NCBI RefSeq assembly: GCF_021366795.1
Contig: NZ_JAHCPS010000009.1
Span: forward strand, 41,309-105,308
Direction: 5' to 3'
DNA from: Macrococcoides caseolyticum
GTDB lineage: Bacteria > Bacillota > Bacilli > Staphylococcales > Staphylococcaceae
Length of the DNA stretch: 64,000 nt
Shown here: positions 19,112 through 34,718 of the stretch, one piece after another
Layout: every line of letters begins with the position of its first letter
How positions within the stretch are numbered: the stretch's first letter is position 1
Notes under the pieces: model-generated
Databases searched by the model: none
What the model saw: the letters and a program-made list of their open reading frames with translations, nothing else
Told to the model about the DNA's origin: nothing
Translations under genes and position numbers: made by a program

Positions 19112-19177
19112 AGTATTGACGTGAATATAATTCACGAATAAACTCTGTTCCAGATGGTTCAGGGCAAAGGAGCTGAA
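19112..19177 (+). promoter_or_regulatory. rpmE2 leader with palindrome and ribosome-site hairpin
   Basis: Two structures are visible in the 5' untranslated leader. A perfect dyad CGTGAAT-ATA-ATTCACG lies at 19120-19136, and a small hairpin (TTCAG 19158-19162 with CTGAA 19173-19177) holds the ribosome site AAAGGAG in its loop. This suggests control of L31 translation or Zur-like repression, but neither is proven. Confidence 0.45.
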
Positions 19178-19184
19178 AACAATT

Positions 19185-19439
19185 ATGAAACCAGGAATTC
19201 ATCCAGATTACCACAAAGTAATCTTCTTAGATTCTACTACAGACTACAAATTCTTAAGTGGATCTACACGTACATCAAATGAAACAATGACTTGGGAAGA
19301 TGGTAACGAGTACCCAGTTATCCGTTTGGATATCTCATCTGACTCTCACCCATTCTACACAGGCCGTCAAAAATTCGCATCTGCGGATGGACGTGTTGAA
19401 CGTTTCAACAAAAAATTCGGTCTTAAGTCAAACAACTAA
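19185..19439 (+). CDS. rpmE2: Ribosomal protein bL31 type B
   Basis: An 84-residue type B L31 ([23 protein letters not shown] start, [25 protein letters not shown] end). It lacks the zinc-binding CxxC pair of type A L31, the mark of the zinc-independent form, and belongs to the large subunit at the inter-subunit bridge. ATG 19185 follows AAAGGAG at 13 bases, in a structured leader. Strong codon bias supports high expression. A terminator follows. Confidence 0.95.
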   Translation: MKPGIHPDYHKVIFLDSTTDYKFLSGSTRTSNETMTWEDGNEYPVIRLDISSDSHPFYTGRQKFASADGRVERFNKKFGLKSNN

Positions 19440-19452
19440 TACTGAAGCATTG

Positions 19453-19485
19453 AACTCTTATACCTTTTGGTGTAAGAGTTTTTTA
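19453..19485 (+). terminator. rpmE2 terminator
   Basis: A 12-base stem (AACTCTTATACC with GGTGTAAGAGTT) around TTTT, followed by TTTTTT. Confidence 0.85.
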
Positions 19486-19571
19486 TGTATTTGAAGCTTG
19501 AATCACAATGAAATGTAGCAATTATTATGATATAATAAAGCGATTATGACTTAAAAAAGGTGTTGTTAAAG

Positions 19572-20147
19572 ATGTATGAGCATTATCATTCAGGTTGGAT
19601 AGAGTGTATAACGGGTAGTATGTTTAGTGGAAAGAGCGAGGAGTTAATTCGCCGTGTTCGCCGTGGTCTTTTTGCGAAACAAAAGGTTATTGTCTTTAAA
19701 CCTTCAATTGACAATCGCTATAGTGATTTAGAAGTTGTATCTCACAATGGTAATAAAGTAGAGGCAGTTAATGTAACCCATTCGTCTGAAATAATGGACC
19801 ATGTGACAAGTGATCATGATATTATAGCCATTGATGAAATTCAGTTCTTTGACAATGATATTGTCGGTGTGGCGACACAACTTGCTGAAGAAGGTTATCG
19901 TGTGATTACGGCAGGGTTAGATATGGATTTTAGAGGTGTGCCGTTTGAGCCAGTACCTGAGATAATGGCCGTTGCAGAACATGTTACGAAACTACAGGCG
20001 GTGTGTTCAGTATGTGGTGCGCCGAGTTCAAGGACACAACGTTTAATCAACGGCGCACCTGCACGTTTTGATGATCCAATCATCTTAGTGGGTGCGAAGG
20101 AAAGTTACGAGCCGAGATGTCGTGAGCATCATATTGTACCTAAGTAA
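19572..20147 (+). CDS. tdk: Thymidine kinase
   Basis: A 191-residue TK1-type thymidine kinase for pyrimidine salvage. P-loop [15 protein letters not shown] (near 15-29), a DEIQFFD segment, the lasso-loop region around [14 protein letters not shown] and zinc-binding cysteines (CSVCG and a late C) are all present. I chose ATG 19572 because AAAAAAGGTG lies 11 bases upstream; GTG 19560 is inside that ribosome site. It opens the tdk-prfA-prmC-tsaC run conserved in Bacillales. Confidence 0.93.
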   Translation: MYEHYHSGWIECITGSMFSGKSEELIRRVRRGLFAKQKVIVFKPSIDNRYSDLEVVSHNGNKVEAVNVTHSSEIMDHVTSDHDIIAIDEIQFFDNDIVGVATQLAEEGYRVITAGLDMDFRGVPFEPVPEIMAVAEHVTKLQAVCSVCGAPSSRTQRLINGAPARFDDPIILVGAKESYEPRCREHHIVPK

Positions 20148-20182
20148 ACAATACAAATAAACATTATTAAAGGAGAAATCAT

Positions 20183-21259
20183 ATGTTTGATCAGTTAGAA
20201 ATTGTAGAACAACGTTATGAACAGTTAAATGAATTATTAAGTGATCCGGATATCGTCAGTGATACGGACAAATTAAGAGAATACTCAAAAGAACAGGCAG
20301 ATCTTCAGGAAACTGTAGAAGTCTTTAGAGAGTACAAAGATGTAAAACAGCAACTTGAAGAAGCTTTAGAGATGATGAGTGACGCAAGTGATGCAGATGA
20401 ACAGGAAATGATTAAAGAAGAGATTAACGAATTAAAACCACAAATTCCAGCGTTGGAAGAAAAGATGAAATTATTACTGATTCCAAAAGATCCGATGGAT
20501 GATAAAAACGTAGTCATGGAGATTCGTGGTGCTGCGGGCGGAGACGAAGCGAATATTTTCGCTGGCGATTTATTCAGAATGTATTCTAGATTCTCAGAAG
20601 AGCAAGGCTGGAAAATTGAAGTAATGGAAACGAATGAAGCCGATCATGGTGGATTTAAGGAAATTAGTTTCACAATTATCGGTAAAGGTGCCTACAGTAA
20701 ATTAAAATTTGAAAACGGTGCGCACCGCGTACAACGTATTCCAACAACAGAAAGTGGCGGACGTATTCATACGTCAACTGCGACTGTCGCTGTATTACCG
20801 GAAGTAGAAGACGTAGAGATTGAAATTCGTCAGGAAGATTTACGTATTGAAACGTATCGTTCATCAGGATCTGGTGGTCAGCACGTTAACACGACTGACT
20901 CTGCTGTACGTATTACGCATATTCCGACAGGTATCGTTGCAACATCTTCTGAGAAATCTCAAATTAAAAACCGTGAAAAAGCATTGAAATTACTTAAAAC
21001 ACGTGTCTTTGATGCGAAATTACAGGAAGAGCAAGCGAAATACTCTGAACAACGTAAATCAGCTGTTGGTACTGGTGACCGTTCTGAACGTATCAGAACA
21101 TATAACTATCCACAAAACCGTGTTACTGACCACCGTATCGGGTTAACGATTCAAAAGTTAGATCAAATTGTTGAGGGTAAACTAAGTGAAGTGATTGATG
21201 CACTCACTATTGCAGAACAAACATCTAAATTAGAAGCATTAAATGATGGCGCACTATAA
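20183..21259 (+). CDS. prfA: Peptide chain release factor 1
   Basis: A 358-residue RF1 that ends translation at UAA and UAG. The peptidyl-tRNA hydrolysis loop [15 protein letters not shown] (GGQ near 232-234) and the PTTES-type codon-recognition segment ([15 protein letters not shown]) are present; the threonine-bearing motif is the RF1 form, not the SPF of RF2. ATG 20183 follows AAAGGAG. Its 3' end overlaps prmC by 17 bases; PrmC methylates the GGQ glutamine of RF1, so the pairing is functional. Confidence 0.96.
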   Translation: MFDQLEIVEQRYEQLNELLSDPDIVSDTDKLREYSKEQADLQETVEVFREYKDVKQQLEEALEMMSDASDADEQEMIKEEINELKPQIPALEEKMKLLLIPKDPMDDKNVVMEIRGAAGGDEANIFAGDLFRMYSRFSEEQGWKIEVMETNEADHGGFKEISFTIIGKGAYSKLKFENGAHRVQRIPTTESGGRIHTSTATVAVLPEVEDVEIEIRQEDLRIETYRSSGSGGQHVNTTDSAVRITHIPTGIVATSSEKSQIKNREKALKLLKTRVFDAKLQEEQAKYSEQRKSAVGTGDRSERIRTYNYPQNRVTDHRIGLTIQKLDQIVEGKLSEVIDALTIAEQTSKLEALNDGAL

Positions 21260-22088
21260 CATACAGGCGCTTATTAAACAAGGTGAGTCAATCCTTAAGC
21301 AAGCTTGTGAACCTATCATTGGAGCAAGATATTTAATGATGGATTTATTTAATCTAAATCAGATGGATATTTTACTTGGGGATAGAACATTGTCAGAAGA
21401 AGAGAAAGTGATTTACGCATCAGGTATCAAGCGACTATCAGAACATGTACCGCTAGCGCATATTACGGGCTTCCAGATGTTTTATGATAACAAATTCATT
21501 GTAACGCCAGATGTACTGGTGCCAAGAAATGAAACTGAAGAATTAGTGTCACTTGTACGCAACCGATTTGGTGAACGAAAGTCTTTTGTTGACATTGGAA
21601 CAGGTTCTGGCGCCATCGCAGTAACATTGTCACTGGAATTGCCGGAAGCTAAAGCGTATGCTGTTGATATATCACAGGCGGCATTAGATGTGGCAAAGCA
21701 TAATGCGCATCAATTGAAGGCGGATGTTACATTCTTTAAAGGTGATTTATTCTCTCCTTTAATAAAACATCAAATTAAAGTAGATTGCCTTGTAAGTAAT
21801 CCACCTTATATTGCTGAAAGTGAACGCTCATTAATGAATAAAGCTGCTTTACACGATCCGTTCATTGCTTTATTTGCTGAGGATAATGGATTAGCGCTCT
21901 ACAAAAAGATGATTGCGCATCTGCCTGGAATACTTAATCCTCATGCACTGGTTGCATTTGAAATAGGACACGCACAAGGTGAAGTTATCAGTAACTATAT
22001 ACAGCAACACTATCCAAATCTTACACCTCAAGTGGTTAAAGATATGAATGGATTAGATCGCATCCTTTGGTTTGAGTGGTGTGAATAA
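21243..22088 (+). CDS. prmC: Release factor glutamine methyltransferase
   Basis: A 281-residue SAM-dependent N5-glutamine methyltransferase acting on the GGQ motif of release factors. SAM motif [17 protein letters not shown] (near 112-128) and catalytic NPPYI (SNPPYIAES, near 181-189) are clear. It starts inside prfA (ATG 21243, with ATG 21246 equally possible) in another frame and probably depends on translational coupling, since the ribosome site is weak. An imperfect hairpin made of DnaA-box-like sequences follows the stop. Confidence 0.94.
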   Translation: MMAHYNIQALIKQGESILKQACEPIIGARYLMMDLFNLNQMDILLGDRTLSEEEKVIYASGIKRLSEHVPLAHITGFQMFYDNKFIVTPDVLVPRNETEELVSLVRNRFGERKSFVDIGTGSGAIAVTLSLELPEAKAYAVDISQAALDVAKHNAHQLKADVTFFKGDLFSPLIKHQIKVDCLVSNPPYIAESERSLMNKAALHDPFIALFAEDNGLALYKKMIAHLPGILNPHALVAFEIGHAQGEVISNYIQQHYPNLTPQVVKDMNGLDRILWFEWCE

Positions 22089-22117
22089 GTTATCCACAAT
22101 TTGTGCATAACTTTTTA
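22087..22117 (+). terminator. Hairpin and T-run after prmC
   Basis: AAGTTATCCACAA (22087-22099) pairs with TTGTGCATAACTT (22101-22113) with one mismatch, followed by TTTT. It resembles a weak terminator, but the arms are also two DnaA boxes, so its role is uncertain. Confidence 0.45.
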
Positions 22118-22215
22118 TTTTGCATTAGAATAGAAGGAAAGAAAGGGGATTAGAAGATGAAGACAATTAAGTGGGATGTGCGTAACTTTGTGGATGACTT
22201 ATCCACATATCCACA
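22090..22215. promoter_or_regulatory. Cluster of DnaA boxes between prmC and tsaC
   Basis: Three exact matches to TTATNCACA lie in about 120 bases: TTATCCACA at 22090-22098, TTATGCACA on the minus strand at 22102-22110, and TTATCCACA at 22199-22207. One-mismatch copies lie at 22189-22197 (minus strand) and 22207-22215. From memory, DnaA also binds near ywlC, the tsaC equivalent, in B. subtilis. Confidence 0.55.
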
Positions 22216-23161
22216 AGTGGATGAGATTGTTAATGGCTTTAAAGAAGACGAAATCATCGCTATACCGACAGAAACAGTATATGGACTTGCTGCAAATGCC
22301 TTAAGTAACCGTGCAGTTGATAAGATTTTTATGGCGAAAGGGCGTCCTCAAGATAACCCATTAATTGTACATATCTATGATATAGCCCAAATTGATGCGT
22401 TTGCACACATTCCGAATAAAGAAACACAATTGCTTATGACGCACTTCTGGCCAGGCCCCATCTCTTTTATTCTTCCTTTAAGAGAACATGTTTTAGCATC
22501 TTCAGTCACAGCTGGTCTTCAATCAGTAGCTGTACGTATGCCAAGCGACCCGATTGCGCGTCAATTGCTGAAACTTAGCCAATTACCACTTGCAGCACCA
22601 TCTGCGAACACGAGTGGTAAACCTTCTCCGACGACAGCAGAACATGTATTAAATGATCTGAATGGAAAGATTTATGGCGTCGTTCAAGGTAATCAAGTGG
22701 ATGTGGGTATTGAAAGCACTGTGGTGGATTGTACGACTTATCCATTTATGATTGCCCGACCTGGTGCCATTACAGCAGAGGATTTAGAAGCGGTAGTATC
22801 AGGTTGTATCACAAAAGCAGATTATCATCTGGAACAACCCATTGCTCCAGGTATGAAATATCGTCATTATGCACCAGACAGTCCAATGATACTTACACAT
22901 GATTTATCTCAACTCAAATTGAAAGAAGATGAAGCGCTTATTGCCCCAAAATCTGAACTTGCACCTTTTATCAATTATACGACGTATGCTTTGAGTGAAA
23001 CATTTGAAGATATTTCCGGAGCCATGCATAATTTATATAGTGCATTAAGAGCAATGGATGAAGATTCAGGTATAAGCAAAATTTACATCGCCGATTATTC
23101 ACACATTAAATCAAGTGAGGCCTTAATGAATCGTATTAATAAAGCCACTTCAGGAAAGTAG
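22157..23161 (+). CDS. tsaC: L-threonylcarbamoyladenylate synthase (TsaC/Sua5 long form)
   Basis: A 334-residue Sua5-type enzyme making threonylcarbamoyl-AMP from threonine, bicarbonate and ATP, the first step of the t6A tRNA modification at A37. The catalytic YrdC domain (about 1-205) has PTETVYGLAA and KGRPQDNPL. The PGMKYRHYAP linker (near 232-241) leads into the small C-terminal Sua5 domain, so this is the long form. ATG 22157 lies behind AAAGGGGAT. The gene's first 60 bases include part of the DnaA-box cluster. Confidence 0.92.
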   Translation: MKTIKWDVRNFVDDLSTYPQVDEIVNGFKEDEIIAIPTETVYGLAANALSNRAVDKIFMAKGRPQDNPLIVHIYDIAQIDAFAHIPNKETQLLMTHFWPGPISFILPLREHVLASSVTAGLQSVAVRMPSDPIARQLLKLSQLPLAAPSANTSGKPSPTTAEHVLNDLNGKIYGVVQGNQVDVGIESTVVDCTTYPFMIARPGAITAEDLEAVVSGCITKADYHLEQPIAPGMKYRHYAPDSPMILTHDLSQLKLKEDEALIAPKSELAPFINYTTYALSETFEDISGAMHNLYSALRAMDEDSGISKIYIADYSHIKSSEALMNRINKATSGK

Positions 23162-23169
23162 GGATTAAT

Positions 23170-23604
23170 TTGGAAATTGTCTTTGTATGCACAGGTAATA
23201 CTTGTCGCAGTCCGCTTGCAGAATCAATTGCAAAATCACTAACAAGTGCCCATCAATTTTCTTCACGAGGCATATATGCATCAATAGGAACAGAGGCTTC
23301 GTTACATACACAGCAAATTATTGAAAAATATGCATTGCCAGCACCAACTTTAAGTGCGCCATTTACAAAAGATGATAGTACAAAAGATTTAATACTGACT
23401 ATGACACAAAGTCATCGTGATACGATTTTAAGTATGTATCCAAAAAGTAATGTATACACATTGAGAGAGTACACAGAAGGTGCAGCAAAAGATATTATTG
23501 ATCCTTATGGTGGAGATTATGAAATTTATCACACAACATATGTCACTTTAAAGGAGAATATCACAAAATTATTAACAAAAATTGATGAAAATAAGACAAA
23601 TTAA
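23170..23604 (+). CDS. ywlE: Low-molecular-weight phosphatase, probably protein arginine phosphatase (YwlE/PtpB)
   Basis: A 144-residue LMW-PTP fold enzyme. Active-site loop VCTGNTCRSPLAE (C7-x4-C12-R13-S14) is complete. The residue after Asn is Thr11, which in B. subtilis YwlE directs specificity to phospho-arginine, opposing the McsB kinase. The late DPYGGD motif supplies the general acid. It starts at TTG 23170, nine bases after tsaC, with an AGGAAAGTAGGGA ribosome region. The synteny tsaC-ywlE-rpiB-ywlG-glyA matches Bacillus. Confidence 0.88.
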   Translation: MEIVFVCTGNTCRSPLAESIAKSLTSAHQFSSRGIYASIGTEASLHTQQIIEKYALPAPTLSAPFTKDDSTKDLILTMTQSHRDTILSMYPKSNVYTLREYTEGAAKDIIDPYGGDYEIYHTTYVTLKENITKLLTKIDENKTN

Positions 23605-23690
23605 AAATTCACGTATCAATATTCAGAAATGTTTTATCTCACTTTTTAAATAAGCTATAATAAAAGAGAGTTTGAAGTAGGAGGGATAAT

Positions 23691-24137
23691 GTGAAAATTG
23701 CAATTGCAAGTGACCATGGTGGGTTTGAGTATAAAGCGAAGATTAAAGAATACTTAACAGCACAAGGTATTGAGTTTAAAGATTTTGGTCCAGCTTCGAC
23801 TGAATCTGTAGATTACCCTGATTATGCAGGACCTGTAGCGCAAGCTGTTTCAAAAGGTGAGTTTGATCGAGGGATATTAATTTGTGGCACTGGTATAGGA
23901 ATGAGTATTGCGGCAAATAAAGTACCAGGAATTCGTTGTGCACTTGTTCATGATGTATTTACAGCACAAGTAACGAGAGAACATAATAACTCAAATATAT
24001 TAGCAATGGGCCAGCGTGTGATTGGTGAGGGCTTGATGTTGTTAATTGTTAAGACGTGGTTAAACGCAGAATTTGAAGGCGGACGTCATCAAACACGTGT
24101 GGACAAGATTGCTCAACTGGAGTCGTGTAATGGATAA
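23691..24137 (+). CDS. rpiB: Ribose-5-phosphate isomerase B
   Basis: A 148-residue RpiB/LacAB-family isomerase interconverting ribulose 5-phosphate and ribose 5-phosphate. SDHGGFEYK (8-16) and the catalytic-Cys loop ILICGTGIGMSIAANK (near 62-77) are intact, as is the HDVFTA anion-binding region. It starts at GTG 23691 behind AGGAGG. It overlaps the next gene by 8 bases. The protein could also be named YwlF by position. Confidence 0.9.
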   Translation: MKIAIASDHGGFEYKAKIKEYLTAQGIEFKDFGPASTESVDYPDYAGPVAQAVSKGEFDRGILICGTGIGMSIAANKVPGIRCALVHDVFTAQVTREHNNSNILAMGQRVIGEGLMLLIVKTWLNAEFEGGRHQTRVDKIAQLESCNG

Positions 24138-24651
24138 TATTAATACCTTACTCGATGAGCTTGTTGCTATTGATTTTTTTAAACCTAACACACTATGTGT
24201 AATTGGCTGTTCGACCTCTGAAGTCATTGGCGAACGTATTGGAACAAACAGTTCAGATGATGTTGCGAGTCACTTCTTTGATGCATTTGAACGTATACAT
24301 AAACAAACAGGAGTGGATTTCTGTTTTCAGGGATGCGAACACATTAATCGTGCCATTACGATGGAAAGAAGCGTTCAGGAACGTTATGGATTTGATATCG
24401 TAAGTGTCGTACCAGTTAAAGGGGCTGGTGGTAGTATGAGTAGTACAGCATATCAACGCTTTAAAGATCCTGTTGTCGTTGAACATGTTGTGTGTGACGC
24501 AGGGATAGATATTGGTCAAACGTTAATTGGTATGCACATTAAGCATGTACAAATTCCAGTTCGCGTCGCTACGAAGAAAGTTGGCGAAGCCGTTGTAACA
24601 ATTGCATCACATCGTCCAAAGTTAATTGGCGGTCCAAGAAGTCATTATTAA
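24130..24651 (+). CDS. ywlG: TIGR01440/DUF436 family protein (YwlG)
   Basis: A 173-residue protein of the YwlG (TIGR01440, UPF0340) family, of unknown function. Recognisable segments are [32 protein letters not shown] and [13 protein letters not shown] chose ATG 24130, which overlaps the rpiB stop and has GGAG nine bases upstream; the longer frame lies wholly within rpiB. Synteny with rpiB and glyA is conserved across Bacillales. Confidence 0.85.
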   Translation: MDNINTLLDELVAIDFFKPNTLCVIGCSTSEVIGERIGTNSSDDVASHFFDAFERIHKQTGVDFCFQGCEHINRAITMERSVQERYGFDIVSVVPVKGAGGSMSSTAYQRFKDPVVVEHVVCDAGIDIGQTLIGMHIKHVQIPVRVATKKVGEAVVTIASHRPKLIGGPRSHY

Positions 24652-24674
24652 TTTTTATTAAAGGGGGATTTATA

Positions 24675-25910
24675 ATGAACGAAATTAAAGCACAAGATCA
24701 AGTACTATTTGAGGCAATGCAAAATGAATTATCACGTCAAAATAATAATATTGAATTAATCGCATCAGAAAACTTTGTTTCAAAAGCAGTGATGGAAGCA
24801 CAAGGTTCTGTACTTACAAATAAATATGCTGAAGGCTATCCGCATAAGCGCTACTATGGTGGGTGTGAGTTTGTAGATGTCGTTGAAGATTTAGCAAGAG
24901 ACCGTGCCAAAGAACTATTTGGTGCTGAACATGTTAACGTACAGCCTCATTCAGGCAGTCAGGCAAATATGGCGGTTTATCGTGTAGCTATTAAGCCAGG
25001 GGACACTGTTTTAGGGATGGATTTAAGTCATGGTGGACACTTAACGCATGGTTCACAAGTGAATTTTAGTGGTATAGATTATAATTTTGTCGGATATGAA
25101 GTCAATAAAGAAACAGAAACGATTGATTATGACAATGTGCGTGCCTTAGCACGTGAACATCAGCCAAAATTAATTGTTGCAGGGGCTTCAGCTTATTCTC
25201 GAAAAATCGACTTTAAGCAGTTTAGAGCAATTGCTGATGAGGTCGGTGCTTTATTTATGGTGGATATGGCGCATATCGCAGGACTTGTAGCAACAGGATT
25301 ACATGAGAATCCAGTCCCTTACGCTGACTTTGTTACGACAACAACGCATAAAACATTGCGTGGTCCACGTGGTGGTATGATTTTATGTAAGGAAGAATAT
25401 GCAAAGGCAATCGACAAAGCAATTTTTCCTGGTATTCAAGGTGGTCCTTTAATGCATGTTATTGCAGCGAAAGCTGTTGCTTTTGGAGAGGCATTACAAC
25501 CTGAATTTAAGGCATATCAGCTTCAGGTTATAAAAAATGCACAAACGCTCGCAGACACATTATCAGAACGTGGGCTTAGAATTGTGAGTGAAGGTACAGA
25601 TAACCATGTATTTAGTGTGGATGTAACACCGATGGAATTAACAGGTAAAATTGCCGAGAAAGCATTAGATGAAGTCGGTATTACGACAAATAAAAATACG
25701 ATACCATTTGATACGACAAGTCCTTTTGTTACAAGTGGTATCCGTATCGGTACCCCTGCAGTTACGACACGTGGTTTAAAAGAAGAAGAAATGAAATTAA
25801 TCGGCAATATCATTGCAGATGTATTGAGTCATCATGAAGATGAAACAGTATTGAATGAAGCAAGAGCCAAAGTGAAATCTATCACTGATAAATTTCCTTT
25901 GTATCAATAA
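24675..25910 (+). CDS. glyA: Serine hydroxymethyltransferase
   Basis: A 411-residue PLP enzyme converting serine and tetrahydrofolate to glycine and methylene-THF. The PLP lysine is in [14 protein letters not shown] (near 223-236), with [11 protein letters not shown] at the start and [14 protein letters not shown] near 51-64. ATG 24675 follows AAAGGGGG. It sits 23 bases after ywlG and probably shares its transcript. Length is normal. Confidence 0.96.
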   Translation: MNEIKAQDQVLFEAMQNELSRQNNNIELIASENFVSKAVMEAQGSVLTNKYAEGYPHKRYYGGCEFVDVVEDLARDRAKELFGAEHVNVQPHSGSQANMAVYRVAIKPGDTVLGMDLSHGGHLTHGSQVNFSGIDYNFVGYEVNKETETIDYDNVRALAREHQPKLIVAGASAYSRKIDFKQFRAIADEVGALFMVDMAHIAGLVATGLHENPVPYADFVTTTTHKTLRGPRGGMILCKEEYAKAIDKAIFPGIQGGPLMHVIAAKAVAFGEALQPEFKAYQLQVIKNAQTLADTLSERGLRIVSEGTDNHVFSVDVTPMELTGKIAEKALDEVGITTNKNTIPFDTTSPFVTSGIRIGTPAVTTRGLKEEEMKLIGNIIADVLSHHEDETVLNEARAKVKSITDKFPLYQ

Positions 25911-26567
<657 letters not shown>

Positions 26568-26587
26568 GGAATGGATAGGAGATAATC

Positions 26588-27733
26588 ATGAAAAAAATTA
26601 TGACTATTTTTGGTACAAGGCCTGAAGCAATTAAAATGGCGCCACTTGTACTTGCATTAAAAGAAGATCCAGATTTAGAGCCGATTGTCGTTGTTACTGC
26701 ACAACACAGAGAAATGTTGGATCAAGTGTTAACGATTTTTAATATTACACCGGATTATGATTTAAATATCATGAAAGCCGGCCAAACTTTATCTGAAGTT
26801 ACGAGCCGTGTTGTAATGGGATTAGAGGAAGTTATCAAAGAAGCTGAGCCAGATATGATTTTAATTCATGGTGACACGACAACGACTTTTGCAGGTAGTC
26901 TTGCTGCTTTCTATAACGAAGTTGCAATCGGGCATGTTGAAGCGGGATTACGTACCTTCCAGAAATACTCCCCATTCCCTGAAGAAATGAATCGTCAGAT
27001 GACAGGTGTATTAGCCGATATTCATTTTGCACCAACTGAAGAAGCAGCGCAAAACTTGCTCAATGAAAATAAACCAGCTGATAAAATTGCAATTACAGGC
27101 AATACAGCAATTGATGCACTGAAAACAACGGTCAAAGCGGATTATGTTTCTGAAATTCTTAGCCATGCTGAAGACAGAAAAGTAATCTTACTAACAGCAC
27201 ATAGACGTGAGAACATTGGTCAGCCAATGCATAATATCTTTAAAGCCATTCGTCGTATTGTGGATGAATTTGAGGATGTTGAAGTCGTGTATCCAATGCA
27301 CAAAAATCCTAAAGTGCGTGAAATTGCAGCAGAACATTTATCAAACCATGACCGTGTGCAATTAATTGAACCGTTAGATGTGATTGATTTCCATAACTTC
27401 GCATCACGTAGCCACTTTATCTTGACGGATTCTGGTGGTGTTCAGGAAGAAGCGCCATCTCTTGGTAAACCAGTATTGGTTCTTCGTGATACAACAGAAC
27501 GTCCAGAGGGTGTTAAAGCAGGCACGTTAAAACTTGCAGGCATTGATGAAGAAGATATTTACCAATTAACAAAAACATTATTAACAGATGAAACAACATA
27601 CCAAAGTATGTCAAAAGCAAGTAATCCATATGGTGATGGAGAAACATCAAAGAGAATTTGTGGTCACATTAAACATTATTTTGGCTTGACATCTGAAAAG
27701 CCGGCACCATTTAAAGTGGAAGCTTCGAAATAA
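26588..27733 (+). CDS. mnaA: UDP-N-acetylglucosamine 2-epimerase (non-hydrolysing)
   Basis: A 381-residue epimerase making UDP-ManNAc for teichoic acid linkage units or capsule. Features are IFGTRPEAIKMAPL (about 5-18), HGDTTTTFAGSLAA, VEAGLRTF, TAHRRENIG and the late DSGGVQEEAPSLGKPVLVLRDTTERPE. ATG 26588 follows ATAGGAG. As in staphylococci and Bacillus, it lies between upp and the ATP synthase operon. Confidence 0.93.
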   Translation: MKKIMTIFGTRPEAIKMAPLVLALKEDPDLEPIVVVTAQHREMLDQVLTIFNITPDYDLNIMKAGQTLSEVTSRVVMGLEEVIKEAEPDMILIHGDTTTTFAGSLAAFYNEVAIGHVEAGLRTFQKYSPFPEEMNRQMTGVLADIHFAPTEEAAQNLLNENKPADKIAITGNTAIDALKTTVKADYVSEILSHAEDRKVILLTAHRRENIGQPMHNIFKAIRRIVDEFEDVEVVYPMHKNPKVREIAAEHLSNHDRVQLIEPLDVIDFHNFASRSHFILTDSGGVQEEAPSLGKPVLVLRDTTERPEGVKAGTLKLAGIDEEDIYQLTKTLLTDETTYQSMSKASNPYGDGETSKRICGHIKHYFGLTSEKPAPFKVEASK

Positions 27734-27825
27734 ATATTAATTTAAAATTTTTAAATTAAACAATATTATGTGTCGTTTTTGTGAACTTTCCGTGAAGATT
27801 ATGTTTCTAAACTATGGACATAGCA

Positions 27826-27854
27826 TTGACACGAAATTTTCACTATATTATCAT
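27826..27854 (+). promoter_or_regulatory. Promoter of the ATP synthase operon
   Basis: -35 TTGACA (27826-27831), 17-base spacer, -10 TATCAT (27849-27854). The leader holds a short hairpin (GAATGAAA...TTTTCATTC, 27863-27881) before atpI. Confidence 0.65.
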
Positions 27855-27911
27855 AAATGGGGAATGAAACGGTTTTCATTCATATGAGAACTATTTCTAA
27901 GGAGTTTCTGA

Positions 27912-29281
<1,370 letters not shown>

Positions 29282-29368
29282 TTATAAAATATAACTCGTT
29301 GAAGGCGAAGTCAAAATTGATTTCGCCATTCATTTATCAATATAACTGCGATGAAAGGAGCGTTAACT

Positions 29369-29893
29369 TTGAATTTCTTAATATTAGGTGAGACAGCACA
29401 CGCTGCACCACAGGGTGTCCAGTGGGGCACAGCATTATATACTTTAGCACTGTTCATAATTTTATTATTACTTTTAAGTAAGTTTGCCTGGGGGCCACTT
29501 AAGAAAATTATGGATGAACGTCAAGAAGGTATTAATAACGATCTTGATAGCGCTAGAAAACAAAATGAAGATGCAAAAAGATACGCTGAAGAAAATAGAG
29601 CTTTACTTGCAAAAACTCAAAACGAAGTATCAATCATCATGGAAGATGCTAAAGCACAAGCTAAATCACAACAAGAAGCAATTATTCACGAAGCGAATAC
29701 GCGTGCAAACAAAATTGTCAGTGACGCACAAGCTGAAATCGAGAATGAAAAACAACGTGCGATTGCTGATATTAATGATCGTGTCGCTGAATTATCTGTA
29801 TTAATTGCACAAAAAGTAATTAACAAAGAAATCAACGTACAAGATCAAAAGCAACTTGTTCAACAATTTATTCAAGAGGCAGGCGATAAATAA
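29369..29893 (+). CDS. atpF: ATP synthase subunit b
   Basis: A 174-residue Fo subunit b: one N-terminal membrane helix (about 18-40), then a long charged coiled coil forming the peripheral stalk. I chose TTG 29369, because AAAGGAG (29354-29360) lies inside the longer frame from ATG 29351 and is well spaced for the TTG. Its stop overlaps the atpH start by one base. Confidence 0.92.
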   Translation: MNFLILGETAHAAPQGVQWGTALYTLALFIILLLLLSKFAWGPLKKIMDERQEGINNDLDSARKQNEDAKRYAEENRALLAKTQNEVSIIMEDAKAQAKSQQEAIIHEANTRANKIVSDAQAEIENEKQRAIADINDRVAELSVLIAQKVINKEINVQDQKQLVQQFIQEAGDK

Positions 29894-30426
29894 TGGCCAA
29901 GGTCTTAAATAAATATGCAGAGAGTTTGTTTGAAGTTGCAAATGAGCAAGGTTTATCACAAAGCGTATACGCGGATTTATTAGAAATCAAGAAAGCTTTA
30001 TCAAATGATATAGTGTTTTCTGCATTTGCTGAAAATCCAAAAATTTCTATTGAATCACGTAAAGCTTTTGTTGCTGAAACATTTAAAGGTGTAGATGCAC
30101 CACTTATGAACTTACTTAATATCTTAGCAGATCGAAAACAATTGGGAATTATTCCCGGGATTGTAGATGCATACGTTGAATATTACAATGCTGCAAATGA
30201 GCAAGCTAAGATGAAAGTTGAATCTGTTTATGCATTATCGACTGAAGAGTTAGATGAACTTGGTAAAGTATTCATCGCAAAAACAGGTTATAAAAAGTTA
30301 TTAATTGAAAATGTAATCAATGAATCTTTAATCGGCGGTATTCGCGCTACAATCGGAACGACAGTATATGATGGTTCAGTAATCAATGAATTAAATCAAT
30401 TAAGCAAGTCGTTTCAAAAACAATAA
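29893..30426 (+). CDS. atpH: ATP synthase subunit delta
   Basis: A 177-residue stalk subunit joining b to the alpha3beta3 head. The helical N-terminal domain (KYAESLFEVANEQG start) and the C-terminal LIGGIRATIGTTVYDGSVINEL segment, typical of the family, are clear. It is coupled to atpF by a TAATG overlap. Confidence 0.93.
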   Translation: MAKVLNKYAESLFEVANEQGLSQSVYADLLEIKKALSNDIVFSAFAENPKISIESRKAFVAETFKGVDAPLMNLLNILADRKQLGIIPGIVDAYVEYYNAANEQAKMKVESVYALSTEELDELGKVFIAKTGYKKLLIENVINESLIGGIRATIGTTVYDGSVINELNQLSKSFQKQ

Positions 30427-30436
30427 TTTCTTATAA

Positions 30437-31960
<1,524 letters not shown>

Positions 31961-31976
31961 TCTTTAAGGAAATTAA

Positions 31977-34292
<2,316 letters not shown>

Positions 34293-34311
34293 TTCTTAGG
34301 AGGATGGAACT

Positions 34312-34713
34312 ATGAATAAAATTGCATTAGATATCGTCACTCCTAACGGTTCAGTATACGCTGAAAACGAAGCAGAACTTGTTGTTTTGCAAACTGAATC
34401 TGGTGAAATGGGTGTGATGGCAGGCCATATTCCTACAGTCGCACCACTAAAAATTGGGGCAGTACGTGTTACACGTTCAGCAAACGATAAAGATTATGTA
34501 GCTGTAACAGAAGGATTTGCAGAAATTCGTCCTGAGAAAGTTACTGTATTAGTTCAATCTGCTGAACAAGCAGATGAGATCGATATTGAAAGAGCTAAAG
34601 CATCTTTATTACGTGCTGAAGAGCGTATTAAATCTGAAAATATTGATTTCCATCGTGCAGAACGTGCATTACACCGTGCATTGAACCGATTAGAAGTCGC
34701 AAAATATCGATAA
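34312..34713 (+). CDS. atpC: ATP synthase subunit epsilon
   Basis: A 133-residue epsilon subunit: N-terminal beta sandwich (LDIVTPNGSVYAENEAELVVL) and C-terminal helical hairpin (ASLLRAEERI...ALHRALNRLEVAK) that regulates ATP hydrolysis. It is the last gene of the operon; no ordinary terminator follows, but a 102-bp structured repeat begins six bases after its stop. Confidence 0.95.
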   Translation: MNKIALDIVTPNGSVYAENEAELVVLQTESGEMGVMAGHIPTVAPLKIGAVRVTRSANDKDYVAVTEGFAEIRPEKVTVLVQSAEQADEIDIERAKASLLRAEERIKSENIDFHRAERALHRALNRLEVAKYR

Positions 34714-34718
34714 TAAAT

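Noticed and set aside
27737..27761. AT-only palindrome after mnaA as a terminator
   Set aside because: It is made of A and T only and has low pairing stability; the T-run is part of the palindrome, so I could not support it.
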